Shown here: piece by piece, positions 27,586 through 39,730 of the stretch
How the letters are laid out: every line of letters starts with the position of its first letter
Position numbering within the stretch: position 1 is the stretch's first letter
From: JAWKOK01 sp963698255
GTDB taxonomy: Bacteria > Chloroflexota > Anaerolineae > Caldilineales > Caldilineaceae
DNA length: 64,000 bases
Assembly: GCA_963698255.1 (NCBI GenBank)
Contig: CAVOQD010000023.1
Location: 248,001-312,000, forward strand
Direction of reading: 5' to 3'
Notes under the pieces: model-generated
Database searches by the model: none
What the model was told of the DNA's origin: nothing
What the model saw: the letters and a program-made list of their open reading frames with translations, nothing else
Position numbers and translations under genes: made by a program

Positions 27586-30374
27586 TCACTCCAGGGCATC
27601 CTTTGGCTGGGATGGCGGAACCACATCTGGCGTCTCCATCAACGTGAACAGAATCTTGAGCGTCACCCCCATCACCGCCAAAAAGACGCCCACGTCAAAG
27701 AGCAGCGGCGTGCCCAGCTTGCCGACCACCGGCACCGGCCATGCCAGCCACAGTCCGGTCAACAAGGATTTTCCGTCCAGCAGGGCAAGCAACCCGGCGC
27801 CCACGGCCAGGGCCAGGCCAATCGCCATCAAGGTGCGCAGGTTGACGCGTATCAGGCGTCGAGCCTCATCCACGCCGGCCGCAAGCGCATAGAGCGTGAT
27901 CGCTGAGGCAGCGACCAGCCCGCCCACGAAGCCGCCGCCGGGTTCGTTGTGGCCGCGCAACAGGAGGAAGAACGCCAACAGAAGCAGCAACGGCAACAGA
28001 TAGCGTGTGGAGGTAAGAAAGATGATCGAGCGGTCGGCCTTGTCTACCGCTGGAGCAGTGCGGTTCTCCTTGCCATCGACGCCGCCGCCCAACAGGGGAC
28101 GAACCAGCGCGTGGACGCCGAGCGCGGCCGCCACCAACACCACGATTTCGCCCAACGTATCCAACGCCCGGAAATCGACAAGAATCACGTTGACCACATT
28201 GCGTCCGTTGGCTGCGCCCCAGCTCTGTTCGGCAAAATAGGTGCTCACATGCATCGGATGGGGCGCTTGCACAGCGGTCAAGACCAGCAGGGACATGACC
28301 GTACCCGCCGCAAAGGCGACAAGTAGGTCGCGAATCCGCTCGCGGCGACTGGTCAACCGTTGGAAACGGGGCAGCCGGTAGAGTACAAAGACGAAAAGCA
28401 GGACGGTCAGGGTCTCGACCGCGAACTGCGTCATGGCCAGGTCCGGCGCGCTGAAGAGGGCAAAGAGCAACGTCATGCCCAACCCCACTACGCCGAGGGC
28501 AATCACCGCCACCAATCTTGAGGCCACAGTGACGGCCGCAACCGTGGCCGCTATCATTAGGGCAACGATGGCGATTTCATAGAGGGCCACGCCCGACAAC
28601 AGGTCGGCGACCGGTCCGATGGCCGGCAGGCCCGCTTGACTCAGCAGTGTGAAGCCGACCAGGCCCGTCATCACCGCGACGACGGTCAGCAGATAGCCGC
28701 GTAGATAGCCATGTTGAACCAGTCGCGTCTGCCAAGTCGCCAACCTCGGCAGTCCGGTCAGCAGTGCACTGTAGCCCCGTTGCGGCCCGGCGACTGCGCC
28801 CACATCGAGCGAAGCCGTGGCCGCCAGCAGCCGGCGCTGTCCAAACCAGACCAGCAGCGCCAGGCCAATGGTGGCCGCGCTGAGGACCAACATTGGATTG
28901 ACGCCGTGCCAGAGCGAGAGCTTGACCGCGGTCGGTTCGCCGGCTATCGTGCTCACGGCCGGACCGATCAGGCCGCCGCCGACCGCGCCGATCAGCAGGC
29001 CAAGAAGCAGGCCGGCCCCGCCCAACACGGCTGGGCCGAGCAACATGCTCAGGCCCGCCTCCCTGGGCCGGTCCAGCGCCTGGGGGCGACGCCCAAAGAA
29101 GGGGCGTATCACCACCAGGCCGGCGGCAACCACCGTCAGGACATTGGTCAACAGCGCCGCGCCGGTCAGCAGCCCATTCAACGTCGGTGCAAAGAGGGTG
29201 GACTCGTAAAAGAGTTCCTTGCTGATGAATCCGGTCAACGGCGGCAGGCCGCTCATGGAGAGTCCGGCCAGAATGGCGGCTGCCGCGGTCACGGGCATGG
29301 CGCGACCCAGTCCGCCCAGCCGCTCGATGTCACGCGTGCCGGTTTGGTGATCGACCGAGCCCGCGACCATAAAGAGCGCACCTTTGTATGAGCGCGTGGG
29401 CGAGCAGAAAGGTCATGGCGGCCTTCAAGGCCACAGGCGTACCAATGCCCAGCAAGAGGGTGAGTGTGCCAAGGGCGCTGATGGTGGTGTAGGCAAGGAT
29501 GCGTTTCAGATCAGTCTGGCGCCACGCCAGAAACGCCCCCATGATCATGGTCACCGTGCCGGTCGCGACCAGGAGACTGAACCAGAGCGTGGTGCCGCCC
29601 AGCACGGGGGTCAGCAGCGCCATGAGAAAGATGCCTGCTTTGACCATCGTGGCCGAATGCAGGTAAGCGCTGACCGGCGTCGGTGCGGCCATGGCGTTGG
29701 GCAACCAGAAGTGAAAGGGAAACTGGGCTGACTTGGTAAAGGCGCCGGCCAGCACCAACAGCACGATGGGCAGATAGAAGGCATTGGCCTGAATCTGCCG
29801 GCGCTGCGCAACCAATGTATCGATCTCGAGGCTGCCGCCTACTTGCCCCAACAGCAAGAGACCGACCAATCAGAGCCAGGCCGCCCCCGCCCGTCACCAA
29901 CAGGGCCTGCAAGGCTGCGGCGCGAGAAGACGCATACGCATGTTTGTAGCCGATGAGCAGATAGGATGTGATGCTGGTCAATTCCCAGAAGATGAAGAGC
30001 ATCAGCAGGTTGCGCGAAAAGACCAGGCCCAGCATGGCGCCCATAAAGAGCAGCAGATAGGCATAGAAGCGGCCGAGGTAACGGTCACCTGCCAGATAGC
30101 CGCTCGCATAGACGAGCACCAGCGCACCGATGCCGCTGATCAGCAAGCCAAAGAGCAGACTCAAGCCGTCTATCTGGTAGGAGAAATAGATATCCAGCGA
30201 CGGCGCCCACGCCCATTGGCCCTGAATGCTTTGGCCGGCCGCGATGCTTGGCTGCAAGCTCAGCAGCCAAACAAAGATGGCCAGAGGAATCAAGGCAAGC
30301 AGCCAGCCTATGACATTTGTTCGGTCGAGTTGCACCGGCTCGGTTATCGACAAGTTTTCCTTTACGAGCGCCAT
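27586..30374 (-). CDS. mrpA: Fused Na+/H+ antiporter subunit A/B (MrpAB), frameshifted
   Basis: The ATG at 30374 follows GGGGAG. The N-terminal two-thirds are NuoL-like (FFWELTSITSYLLIGY, QFPFHFWLPNAMAAPTPVSA, PPLTGFISKELFYEST). A NuoJ-like region follows (FSAPDLAMTQFAVETLTVLL), and the C-terminus is an MnhB domain (LLLRGHNEPGGGFVGGLVAA, FDVGVFLAVMGVTLKIL). About 930 residues are expected. Indels near 29870 and 29385 break the frame. Fusion of MrpA and MrpB is known in some bacteria. The gene leads the operon, behind a terminator-like hairpin in the leader. Confidence 0.92.
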
Positions 30375-30427
30375 GATCTCCCCAATCTATGTTCGACAAG
30401 CATAGTCAGTCCTCACCAACAGGCAAC

Positions 30428-30469
30428 AAAAAAGCCGACATGGCCCGAATACGGGACTCACATCGGCTT
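30428..30469 (-). terminator. Terminator-like hairpin in the mrpA leader
   Basis: On the minus strand AGCCGATGTGAGTCCCG pairs imperfectly with CGGGCCATGTCGGCT and is followed by TTTTTTG. It is 253 bp after the previous gene's stop and 53 bp before the mrpA ATG, so attenuation of mrpA is possible. The rest of the 347 bp gap (30375-30721) shows no gene. Confidence 0.65.
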
Positions 30470-30721
30470 ACGCTGCAACCTGTCTTCTGCGTGTGCGCGG
30501 TTATCACGCACATGAGACTACACTTTGCCTAGTCTGCCTGAATCAGCGGTTTGCGATTTAATGCGATAAGCGGGTTTCGATTTGTGCGGCAATCAAACGA
30601 ACAGCCAACCAGCTCATTTTGTCGCAGTCTACAAACACCTGCAAGTGCTTGTAGCGGATATAGAATACCTGACTTTCAGGATTTGTCAAGCTGTTGCACA
30701 GCAAAAAAGATGAGAATTAGA

Positions 30722-31099
30722 TTAACGTCTTGTTTTATTCGGCGGGAACTTCTTGTCCAGATCCGTATCGACCACCAGGATGATCATACGTTCGCCGGTC
30801 TTGGTGCTCATATCTGTATGCAGGCTGATGACCTGCGCCCCGACGATGGTCTGCACAATTTCTTCCAGAAGCGGGCGTGAACTCTCAAAGAGCTGCCGGC
30901 GCATCTCCTTGACCAGATCGCGTCCATCTCCTTCGGTCGCCAACTTCTGTTCGGCCGGGGTCATCAGTCCCCTCAGCCGCACCAGAATCATGTCACCCAA
31001 AAAGAAGGTGCGCGCGTCCAGAGGACCCCGTCCGAGGTGCTCCTTCTCAAACTGGATGATCGCTTTAGAGAAGTTGGCTTCTGCCATGCCGCGTGTCAT
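30722..31099 (-). CDS. DUF2294 domain protein
   Basis: The chosen start (ATG at 31099, MTRGMAEANF) matches the usual opening of the family better than an ATG 36 bp upstream. The 125 residues fit DUF2294: an N-terminal helix with IIQFEKEHLGRGP, DMILVRLRGLMTPAEQKLA, a long helix with VKEMRRQLFESSRP, and AQVISLHTDMSTKTGERMII. The function is unknown; the family is often found near Na+-translocating systems. It lies directly upstream of the Mrp operon in the same direction. Confidence 0.8.
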   Translation of the reverse strand: MTRGMAEANFSKAIIQFEKEHLGRGPLDARTFFLGDMILVRLRGLMTPAEQKLATEGDGRDLVKEMRRQLFESSRPLLEEIVQTIVGAQVISLHTDMSTKTGERMIILVVDTDLDKKFPPNKTRR

Positions 31100-31272
31100 G
31101 CTGGATATTCTATCACCAAGGGTTCTGAAAACCAACCCAGCCGTTCATCGGTCCCCTCGGCTCATTCGGGACCGACTTCGGCAAAGGCATTGGTTTAGAT
31201 TGATCACTTGCCGCCAACAGTGTAGACTTGGGGACAAGATCTGAAGTCAACCATCCGTCAGGAGGAGAGATC

Positions 31273-31605
31273 ATGACCCACATCACGCTCGAAGAGCGTC
31301 CGCTCACGAACCTGGTTCCAGGAATCGATCTACGCACGTTCTGGGGCGAGAACATGATGTTGTCCGTGGCCGAGCTAAAGCCCGGCGCCGTCTTGCCGCC
31401 CCATAGCCACCCCCATGAACAGGGCGGTGTCGTCCTGGAAGGCGAATTGACACTGACCATCGACGGCGATACCCGAGTTCTGAAGCCGGGCGACATCTAC
31501 ATCGCCGAAGGCGGCGTCGAACATAGCGGTCAGGCCGGTCCCAACGGCTGCCGAGCCCTCGACATTTTCAGCCCCGTGCGCGAGGAATACAAATTCGAGG
31601 CATAG
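31273..31605 (+). CDS. Single-domain cupin protein
   Basis: The 110-residue protein starts at an ATG behind GGAGGAGAG. It has both cupin motifs: PPHSHPHEQGGVVLEGELTL with three potential metal-ligand His/Glu residues, and PGDIYIAEGGVEHSG with the last His. Small cupins of this type bind a metal and may be isomerases, dioxygenases or sensors; no substrate can be named. It stands alone between two divergently placed blocks. Confidence 0.85.
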   Translation: MTHITLEERPLTNLVPGIDLRTFWGENMMLSVAELKPGAVLPPHSHPHEQGGVVLEGELTLTIDGDTRVLKPGDIYIAEGGVEHSGQAGPNGCRALDIFSPVREEYKFEA

Positions 31606-31783
31606 AATGCCTTTTTTCGCGCAAACTTTTCCGCCTTTCACTCGAATGCTGGTATCATAGCGGCACATACGTCCGTCTATCACGCTATTGCTGTCACAAT
31701 TTGAGATTGGTCCACCCTGCCACGGGCCAATCGGCATCATATCCGTCCTCATGTGGCGCGGTATTCTATCGAAAGGATCGACA

Positions 31784-34495
<2,712 letters not shown>

Positions 34496-34499
34496 CGCT

Positions 34500-34616
34500 G
34501 TGGGGTGGTAGGGAAGTGGGGCTGTAGGGAGTAGGAGATTGACGTTTCTGATCGATCCAACTCTCCAGGCCCCACCGCCTTACTCCCCTACTACCCCACA
34601 TCCCTACCACCCCATT
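34500..34616. repeat. Palindromic repeat between acnA and pepF
   Basis: The left arm is made of GTGGGGTGGTAGGGAAGT-like units (34500-34541), the right arm of CCCCTACTACCCCACATCCC-like units (34576-34616). It follows the same purine-arm/pyrimidine-arm design as the liv spacers but with a different unit. Confidence 0.75.
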
Positions 34617-34643
34617 TTCCTCAACAACGAAATCGAGCAATCT

Positions 34644-36447
34644 ATGACAACCAATACGAAACAATACCAACTCTCCGGCTGGGATCTGTCCGATCTGCTG
34701 CCGGAGCCGTCCGAAGCGATTGTCTCGGCCCGGCTGGCGGCGCTGGAGGACGCGGTCGCTGCGCTCGAAGGTCGGCGAGACGATCTGAGCCCGGACATGG
34801 ATCCGGCGGTGTTTTTGGCCATCGTCAAACAGTATGAAGAGCTGACCGAACTGCTCTACCCGCCGGTCGCCTACGGCAGCCTCTGGTTTTCGGCAGACAC
34901 CCAGTCCACCGAGGCGTTGACCTATCAGAATCGGCTGCAGCAGATCTGGACCGACATCGAAAACCGCATCATGTTCTTCAGCCTCTGGTGGAAAGATCTG
35001 GATGACGAGCAGGCCGAGCGGTTGCTGCCCCAGGGCGAAGAAGAGGGCGAAGAGTACGCCGACTATCGTCACTTCCTGGCCGATCTCAGGCGCACCAAGC
35101 CATTCACGCTGGATGAAAAGTCTGAGCAGATCATCAACACCAAGAACGCCAATGGCATCGAAGCGTTGATCACGGTCTACTCCATGTTGACCAATCGGCT
35201 GGAGTTCACGCTTGAGGTGGATGGCGAGACCAAGACGTTGACCCGGGACGCGTCTGATGAGCTACGTGCAGGGCCCGGACCCCGATCTGCGCGCGGCGGC
35301 CTATCAAGAACTCTACCGAGTCTATGAGAAGGAAGCCAAGATCCTGGCCCAGATCTATGCCAATCGGGTACGCGATTGGGCCAACGAGAACGTGGGCATG
35401 CGCAGCTTCACCTCGCCCATCGCCACACGCAATGTCTCCAACGACATCCCCGACGCGGCCATCGATGCGCTGTTGTCAGTCTGCCAGGCCAATGTCGGCG
35501 TCTTCCAACGCTACTTCAAGCTGAAGGCGGGCTGGCTGGGCGTTGACAAGCTGCGCCGCTACGACATCTACGCGCCATTGGCCGAGTCCGACCGCGAGAT
35601 CGAGTACGCCGACGGCGTCTCCATGGTGCTCGACACGTTCGAGCAGTTCGAGCCGATCTTCGCCCAACAGGCGCGCCGTGTCTTCGACGAAGATCACATC
35701 GACAGCGAGGTGCGTCCGGGCAAGCGCGGCGGCGCCTTCTGCATGACGGTGCTGCCCAGCCAGACGCCCTGGGTGCTGGCCAACTTCACGGGCAAGGTGC
35801 GCGACGTCGCCACCCTGGCCCACGAACTGGGCCACGCCATCCACAGCATGATGGCCGAGAACCACTCGGTGCTCACCCAGCACGCAGCGTTGCCGCTGGC
35901 TGAGACCGCCTCGGTCTTCGCCGAGATCATGTTGACCGATCGCCTGCTGGCCGAGGAGCAAGATCCGCTGGTGCGCCGCGAGATCCTGGCCTCGGCTGTG
36001 GATGACATGTACGCCACGGTCATGCGCCAGGCCTACTTCGTGCTCTTTGAACGCGACGCCCATGCCGCCATCATGCAGAACAAGTCGACCGACGAGTTGC
36101 ATGCGATGTACATGGCCAACTTGCAGGAGCAGTTCGGCGACAGCGTGGATGTAGCGCCCGAATTTCAGTACGAGTGGGTGAGCATCCCGCACATCTACAA
36201 CACGCCCTTCTACTGCTACGCCTACAGCTTTGGCCAGCTTCTGGTGCTGGCGCTCTATCGCCGCTATCAGAAAGAAGGCGACGCCTTCAAGCCCGGCTAT
36301 CTCAAATTGCTGGCCTACGGCGGGTCGGATCGCCCAGAAGCGATCCTGCAGGAAGCGGGCATCGACATGACCGACCCGGCCTTCTGGCAGGGCGGCTTCG
36401 ATGTGATCCGCGATATGATCGACGAACTGGACGCCATCCAGTTGTAG
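34644..36447 (+). CDS. pepF: Oligoendopeptidase F family M3 metallopeptidase (frameshifted)
   Basis: The ATG at 34644 begins MTTNTKQYQLSGWDLSDL; in-frame codons upstream come from the palindrome. The N-terminal helical half (LTYQNRLQQIWTDIENRIMF) is followed by an indel near 35250, then MSYVQGPDPDLRAAAYQELY. The zinc site HELGH is at 35821-35835 with the third ligand Glu in PLAETASVFAEIML. About 600 residues, normal for PepF. It is a cytoplasmic enzyme cleaving short peptides. Confidence 0.92.
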
Positions 36448-36493
36448 GCAAGATCCACGTGGACGCTTGAACGGAAACGTCCGACAACAAAGA

Positions 36494-36544
36494 AAAGAAA
36501 CGCAACAGTGCGGAGCTTGAAGCTCCGCACTGTTGCGTTTCTTT
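36494..36544. terminator. Intrinsic terminator after pepF
   Basis: Perfect 25 bp arms, from AAAGAAACGCAACAGTGCGG to its complement, with a one-base centre. The A and T runs at the two ends allow action in both directions. Confidence 0.85.
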
Positions 36545-36552
36545 ATCGATCA

Positions 36553-36581
36553 TTGCGGCGTCTGTGATCATTGGCTATAAT
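36553..36581 (+). promoter_or_regulatory. Sigma70-type promoter for the response-regulator gene
   Basis: TTGCGG, 17 bases, then TATAAT. A transcription start near 36588 lies 36 bp before the ATG at 36624, which argues against an earlier ATG at 36564. Confidence 0.6.
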
Positions 36582-36623
36582 GGATCAACCTCTTCCACCG
36601 ATTCTAGCAGCGCAATAGTAGAC

Positions 36624-37331
36624 ATGGCAATGACGACACCGATTCGCATCCTTTATGTTGGGCGAAACTCTCGAGTAGCGGATAGCCTGACTGCGCTCTT
36701 TGCCGATAACAAAACGCTCCCCGGCGCCGAGTCGGATGAAAATGACTTTCAGTTGCGATTTTCCAGAGTCAGTAACCAGAAGGCCGCTCTTGAGTTGGTT
36801 CGGTCTACCCCCCCCAGCGTGATCCTGGTCGAAACTGACGCCAAGCCTAACAGCCGTGCCCGCTTCCTGGAGATGGTGCGCTATCGTCTGCCCACGGCAG
36901 CCATATTGGCGATCTCGCGCAATGAACCGGCAAATCTCGACAGCTTCGATGATTTTGTGCGGGTGCCGCTACAAACGCAGGAAACGCTCGAACTGATCCA
37001 TCACATTTGCCACGAGAGCAATGACTATCAACTGCAGCGCGGTTCCGTGCACCTAAATGTTGCGACACGTATCGTGTCGACCCCCAGCGGTCGCTATCGC
37101 ATGACGCCCAAGCAGTGCGCCCTGTTGCAGTTGTTGATGGTACGTCATGGTCAGATCGTGCCACGGCCGGACATCATGGAATCGATCTGGAACACTTCCT
37201 ACTTGGAGGACACACGTACACTCGACGTCCATATTCGCTGGCTGCGCGAGCGAATCGAGCCGGAGCCGTCGTCTCCCATCTATCTAGTCACAGTGCGCGG
37301 CGTCGGCTATCGACTGAACCTGACCGAGTAG
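36624..37331 (+). CDS. OmpR-type winged-helix regulator with degenerate receiver domain
   Basis: The protein has about 235 residues. The N-terminal ~120 residues look like a receiver fold (IRILYVGRNSRVADSL ... PPSVILVETDA), but the position of the phosphorylated Asp after the third strand appears to be Glu, and the acidic pair after strand 1 is missing. The C-terminal ~100 residues are a clear OmpR/PhoB DNA-binding domain (YRMTPKQCALLQLLMVRHG, TRTLDVHIRWLRERIE, VRGVGYRLN). No histidine kinase adjoins it, so it is an orphan, probably phosphorylation-independent regulator. ATG 36630 is an alternative start. Confidence 0.8.
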   Translation: MAMTTPIRILYVGRNSRVADSLTALFADNKTLPGAESDENDFQLRFSRVSNQKAALELVRSTPPSVILVETDAKPNSRARFLEMVRYRLPTAAILAISRNEPANLDSFDDFVRVPLQTQETLELIHHICHESNDYQLQRGSVHLNVATRIVSTPSGRYRMTPKQCALLQLLMVRHGQIVPRPDIMESIWNTSYLEDTRTLDVHIRWLRERIEPEPSSPIYLVTVRGVGYRLNLTE

Positions 37332-37449
37332 GCGTCGGTCATCCACAGAAATCTTCGGCGAGATTCAGCCGTTCGCGATTGCGAAGGTCGGAATCGTGTC
37401 CTCACATAGCGTATCTCTCACGCCATTCCATTCAGGGCAAAGTGATCCA

Positions 37450-37884
37450 ATGACAACGACACCAACTTGGTTTTTCTGGGCGCTTCTCTCGGCGGTCTTT
37501 GCGGCTCTGACTGCGATCTTCGCCAAGATCGGCATTCAGGGCGTTGACTCCGATCTTGCCACCTTGATTCGAACCGCTGTCATCATCGCCGTGCTTTCGA
37601 TCTTTGTCTGGCTAACCGGCAAATGGAGCAATCCGCTGAACTTACCCTCCAAGACCTGGATCTTTCTTGGCCTGTCCGGCCTGGCGACCGGGGTGTCTTG
37701 GGTCTGCTACTTCCGTGCGCTACAGATCGGCGACGCATCGAAAGTGGCCCCTGTCGACAAGTTCAGCCTTGTGCTCGTGGCAGTTTTCGCCGTGATCTTT
37801 CTTGGAGAGCGACCGGAATTTGTGGAGTGGCTAGGTATTCTGATGGTCGCTAGCGGAGTCTTGGTCCTGGCACTGCATCACTGA
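37450..37884 (+). CDS. EamA/DMT-family membrane protein (single repeat)
   Basis: The 144-residue protein has four to five helices making one EamA domain: WFFWALLSAVFAALTAIFAK, ATLIRTAVIIAVLSIFVW, LSGLATGVSWVCYFRALQIG and VFLGERPEFVEWLGI-like FLGERPEFVEWLGILMVASG. Many drug/metabolite transporters have two such repeats; single-repeat forms work as dimers. The substrate is unknown. Confidence 0.82.
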   Translation: MTTTPTWFFWALLSAVFAALTAIFAKIGIQGVDSDLATLIRTAVIIAVLSIFVWLTGKWSNPLNLPSKTWIFLGLSGLATGVSWVCYFRALQIGDASKVAPVDKFSLVLVAVFAVIFLGERPEFVEWLGILMVASGVLVLALHH

Positions 37885-37924
37885 AAGCGCGGCCTCCCCA
37901 TACATGTGTGGGCAAAACGAGTAA

Positions 37925-37962
37925 AAGTCCCCGGCACTTTGCGCTCAAAGCGCCGGGGACTT
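37925..37962. terminator. Terminator-like hairpin between convergent genes
   Basis: AAGTCCCCGGCACTTTG pairs with CAAAGCGCCGGGGACTT with one mismatch and a 4-base loop. It lies between the EamA gene and the convergent thioesterase gene. Confidence 0.65.
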
Positions 37963-38017
37963 CTGCGGTCAACCTATTTTGTTTGCGATGCAGGCACTCT
38001 GCGCCAACGTACCCTAA

Positions 38018-38509
38018 TCACACATCCTCGTAGACGCGCCACCCCAATGTCTCAGGGTCAATGCCGGAGATTGCATCAAGCGGCATCTTGAAATAGCGTC
38101 CGCGAGCGGTGACGGCGACAGTTCCGTCCGGCAAATAGAGTTCGCCTGTGCCGTCAAAGATACGTTCTTTCTCCTCGACAATGCGCCCACGGGCCGTCAA
38201 CTCTACGTCCAGCGGCACCGGCTTCTGAAATCGCAGGGTGAACTCGCCGGTCACACCCCAGACCGCAGGATTGGCCGGATCCTCATCGTCGACATTGACT
38301 GCTCGGCCGATGGTCTCATCGAGGATGCCCATGATGACGCCACCGTGCATGCGACCCGGATAGCCCTGGTGCTGATCTTGACCGGTGAAGCGGGCTAGAA
38401 TCTCCGGACCCTGCTCGCCGTCCTCGACTTCATAGAAGGCCACATGCACCCCGGCCACATTTTTCACGCCACAGATAAAACAATCGTAACTGTTCGGCTG
38501 TTTTCTCAT
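38018..38509 (-). CDS. Hotdog-fold (PaaI-like) thioesterase
   Basis: The 163-residue protein has the hotdog core GRMHGGVIMGILDETIGRAV, where the HGG and acidic helix form the active-site region, and strand ELTARGRIVEEKERIF. The N-terminus carries a Cys pair in YDCFICG, seen in one branch of this family. It probably hydrolyses an acyl-CoA; the substrate is not known. It stands alone, convergent with the EamA gene. Confidence 0.82.
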   Translation of the reverse strand: MRKQPNSYDCFICGVKNVAGVHVAFYEVEDGEQGPEILARFTGQDQHQGYPGRMHGGVIMGILDETIGRAVNVDDEDPANPAVWGVTGEFTLRFQKPVPLDVELTARGRIVEEKERIFDGTGELYLPDGTVAVTARGRYFKMPLDAISGIDPETLGWRVYEDV

Positions 38510-38557
38510 TGCTCTGGTCTATTCAATCGTCTTTTGAATCTTCAATGTCTATCATCA

Positions 38558-38652
38558 ATAGACCGCGGATTAGGCGGATGAGGCTGATTTCCGCCGATAA
38601 AATCCGGATGAATCCGGTTTCGTCCGCCTAATCCGCCCCATCCGCGGTCTAT
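38558..38652. repeat. Palindromic intergenic repeat, copy 2 of 3
   Basis: The 95 bp element has ends ATAGACCGCGGATTAGGCGG and the near-complement. It shares the internal TGAGGCTGATT and GATAAAATCCG segments with copy 1. Confidence 0.9.
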
Positions 38653-38671
38653 TTGCGCCGCAGCGCTGGAT

Positions 38672-39640
38672 CTATCGCTCCTCTGATCGATCCGTAGCCA
38701 CGCCGGGATCATAGGAGAGTGCGGCGATCTCGGCCCAAAGGTCGGGCGTCATGTCGACGTTGACGGCATCGAGCGAGCCGGCCAACTGCGTCAGGTTTCG
38801 TGCGCCGATGATGGGCGCGGTCACGGCGGGGTTGGCGGCAACCCAGGCCACGGCCAGCGTCGCCGGGTGGATGCCGATCCCTGCAGCAAATTCGCTGAAA
38901 CGCTCGGCCACGTCGTAGTACATCTCCTCGCCATAGCGCTTGCCGTACATGGCGTTCTCGACCAGCCGTCCCTGTGCCGGCCGATTCTCGCGCGTGTACT
39001 TGCCGGTCAGCAGGCCGCCGCCCAGCGGGCTGTAGGGAATGACCCCCAGCCCCTCTGATTCGGCCAGGGGAAGAATTTCGACCTCGGCCATACGTTTGGT
39101 CAGATTGTACATGGGCTGAATGCAGACGAACGCGGCCAGTTCCTCTCTGGCGGAAATCCCCAACGCCTTGGCGATCTGCCAGGCGGCCCAGTTGCTCACT
39201 GCCGGGTAGAGGATCTTGCCGGCATGGACCAGATCATCCAGCGCGCGGACGGTCTCCTCAATCGGCGTCTCGTCGTCAAAACGGTGGACGAAGTAGAGAT
39301 CGATGCGGTCTGTCTGCAAACGCACCAGACTATCCTCGACCTCGCGCATGATGTGGCGGCGTGTCAGTCCCTGGCCATTGACGGCGTCGCGCATTGGCGA
39401 CCCGACCTTGCTCGTGATCACCAGTTCGTCGCGTTCGCCGGCCATCAGCTTGCCCAAGATCGCCTCGGAACGGCCGCGGCCATAGACATTGGCGCAGTCG
39501 AAAAAATTGATACCCGCCTCGCGACACTGGCGATACATGGCCGCCGAGGTCTCTTCGTCAGCGTCACCGCCGAATGACATGACGCCGAAGCAGAGTTCCG
39601 AAACTTTGACGCCGGTCTGTCCCAGATTTCGATATTCCAT
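38672..39640 (-). CDS. Aldo/keto reductase
   Basis: The ATG at 39640 follows GGAGAGGAA. The 322-residue TIM-barrel protein has GINFFDCANVYGRGRSEAIL with the catalytic Asp and Tyr, the Lys in VITSKVG, the His in DLYFVHRFD, and the NADPH-binding APIIGARNLTQL near the end. It is of the AKR11/AKR12-like group, acting on unknown carbonyl substrates. Confidence 0.9.
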   Translation of the reverse strand: MEYRNLGQTGVKVSELCFGVMSFGGDADEETSAAMYRQCREAGINFFDCANVYGRGRSEAILGKLMAGERDELVITSKVGSPMRDAVNGQGLTRRHIMREVEDSLVRLQTDRIDLYFVHRFDDETPIEETVRALDDLVHAGKILYPAVSNWAAWQIAKALGISAREELAAFVCIQPMYNLTKRMAEVEILPLAESEGLGVIPYSPLGGGLLTGKYTRENRPAQGRLVENAMYGKRYGEEMYYDVAERFSEFAAGIGIHPATLAVAWVAANPAVTAPIIGARNLTQLAGSLDAVNVDMTPDLWAEIAALSYDPGVATDRSEER

Positions 39641-39683
39641 GGGATTCCTCTCCAATTGTTTGGTGAAAATTTATCTGCCAATC

Positions 39684-39722
39684 AAAAAGAGGCCGGACCA
39701 TTGACAGCAGTCCGACCTCTTG
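39684..39722 (-). terminator. Intrinsic terminator of the 39.7-40.5 kb gene
   Basis: On the minus strand AAGAGGTCGGAC ... GTCCGGCCTCTT is followed by TTTGATT. It lies within 10 bp of the upstream gene's stop and 44 bp before the aldo/keto reductase start. Confidence 0.75.
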
Positions 39723-39730
39723 CCCAGGAT

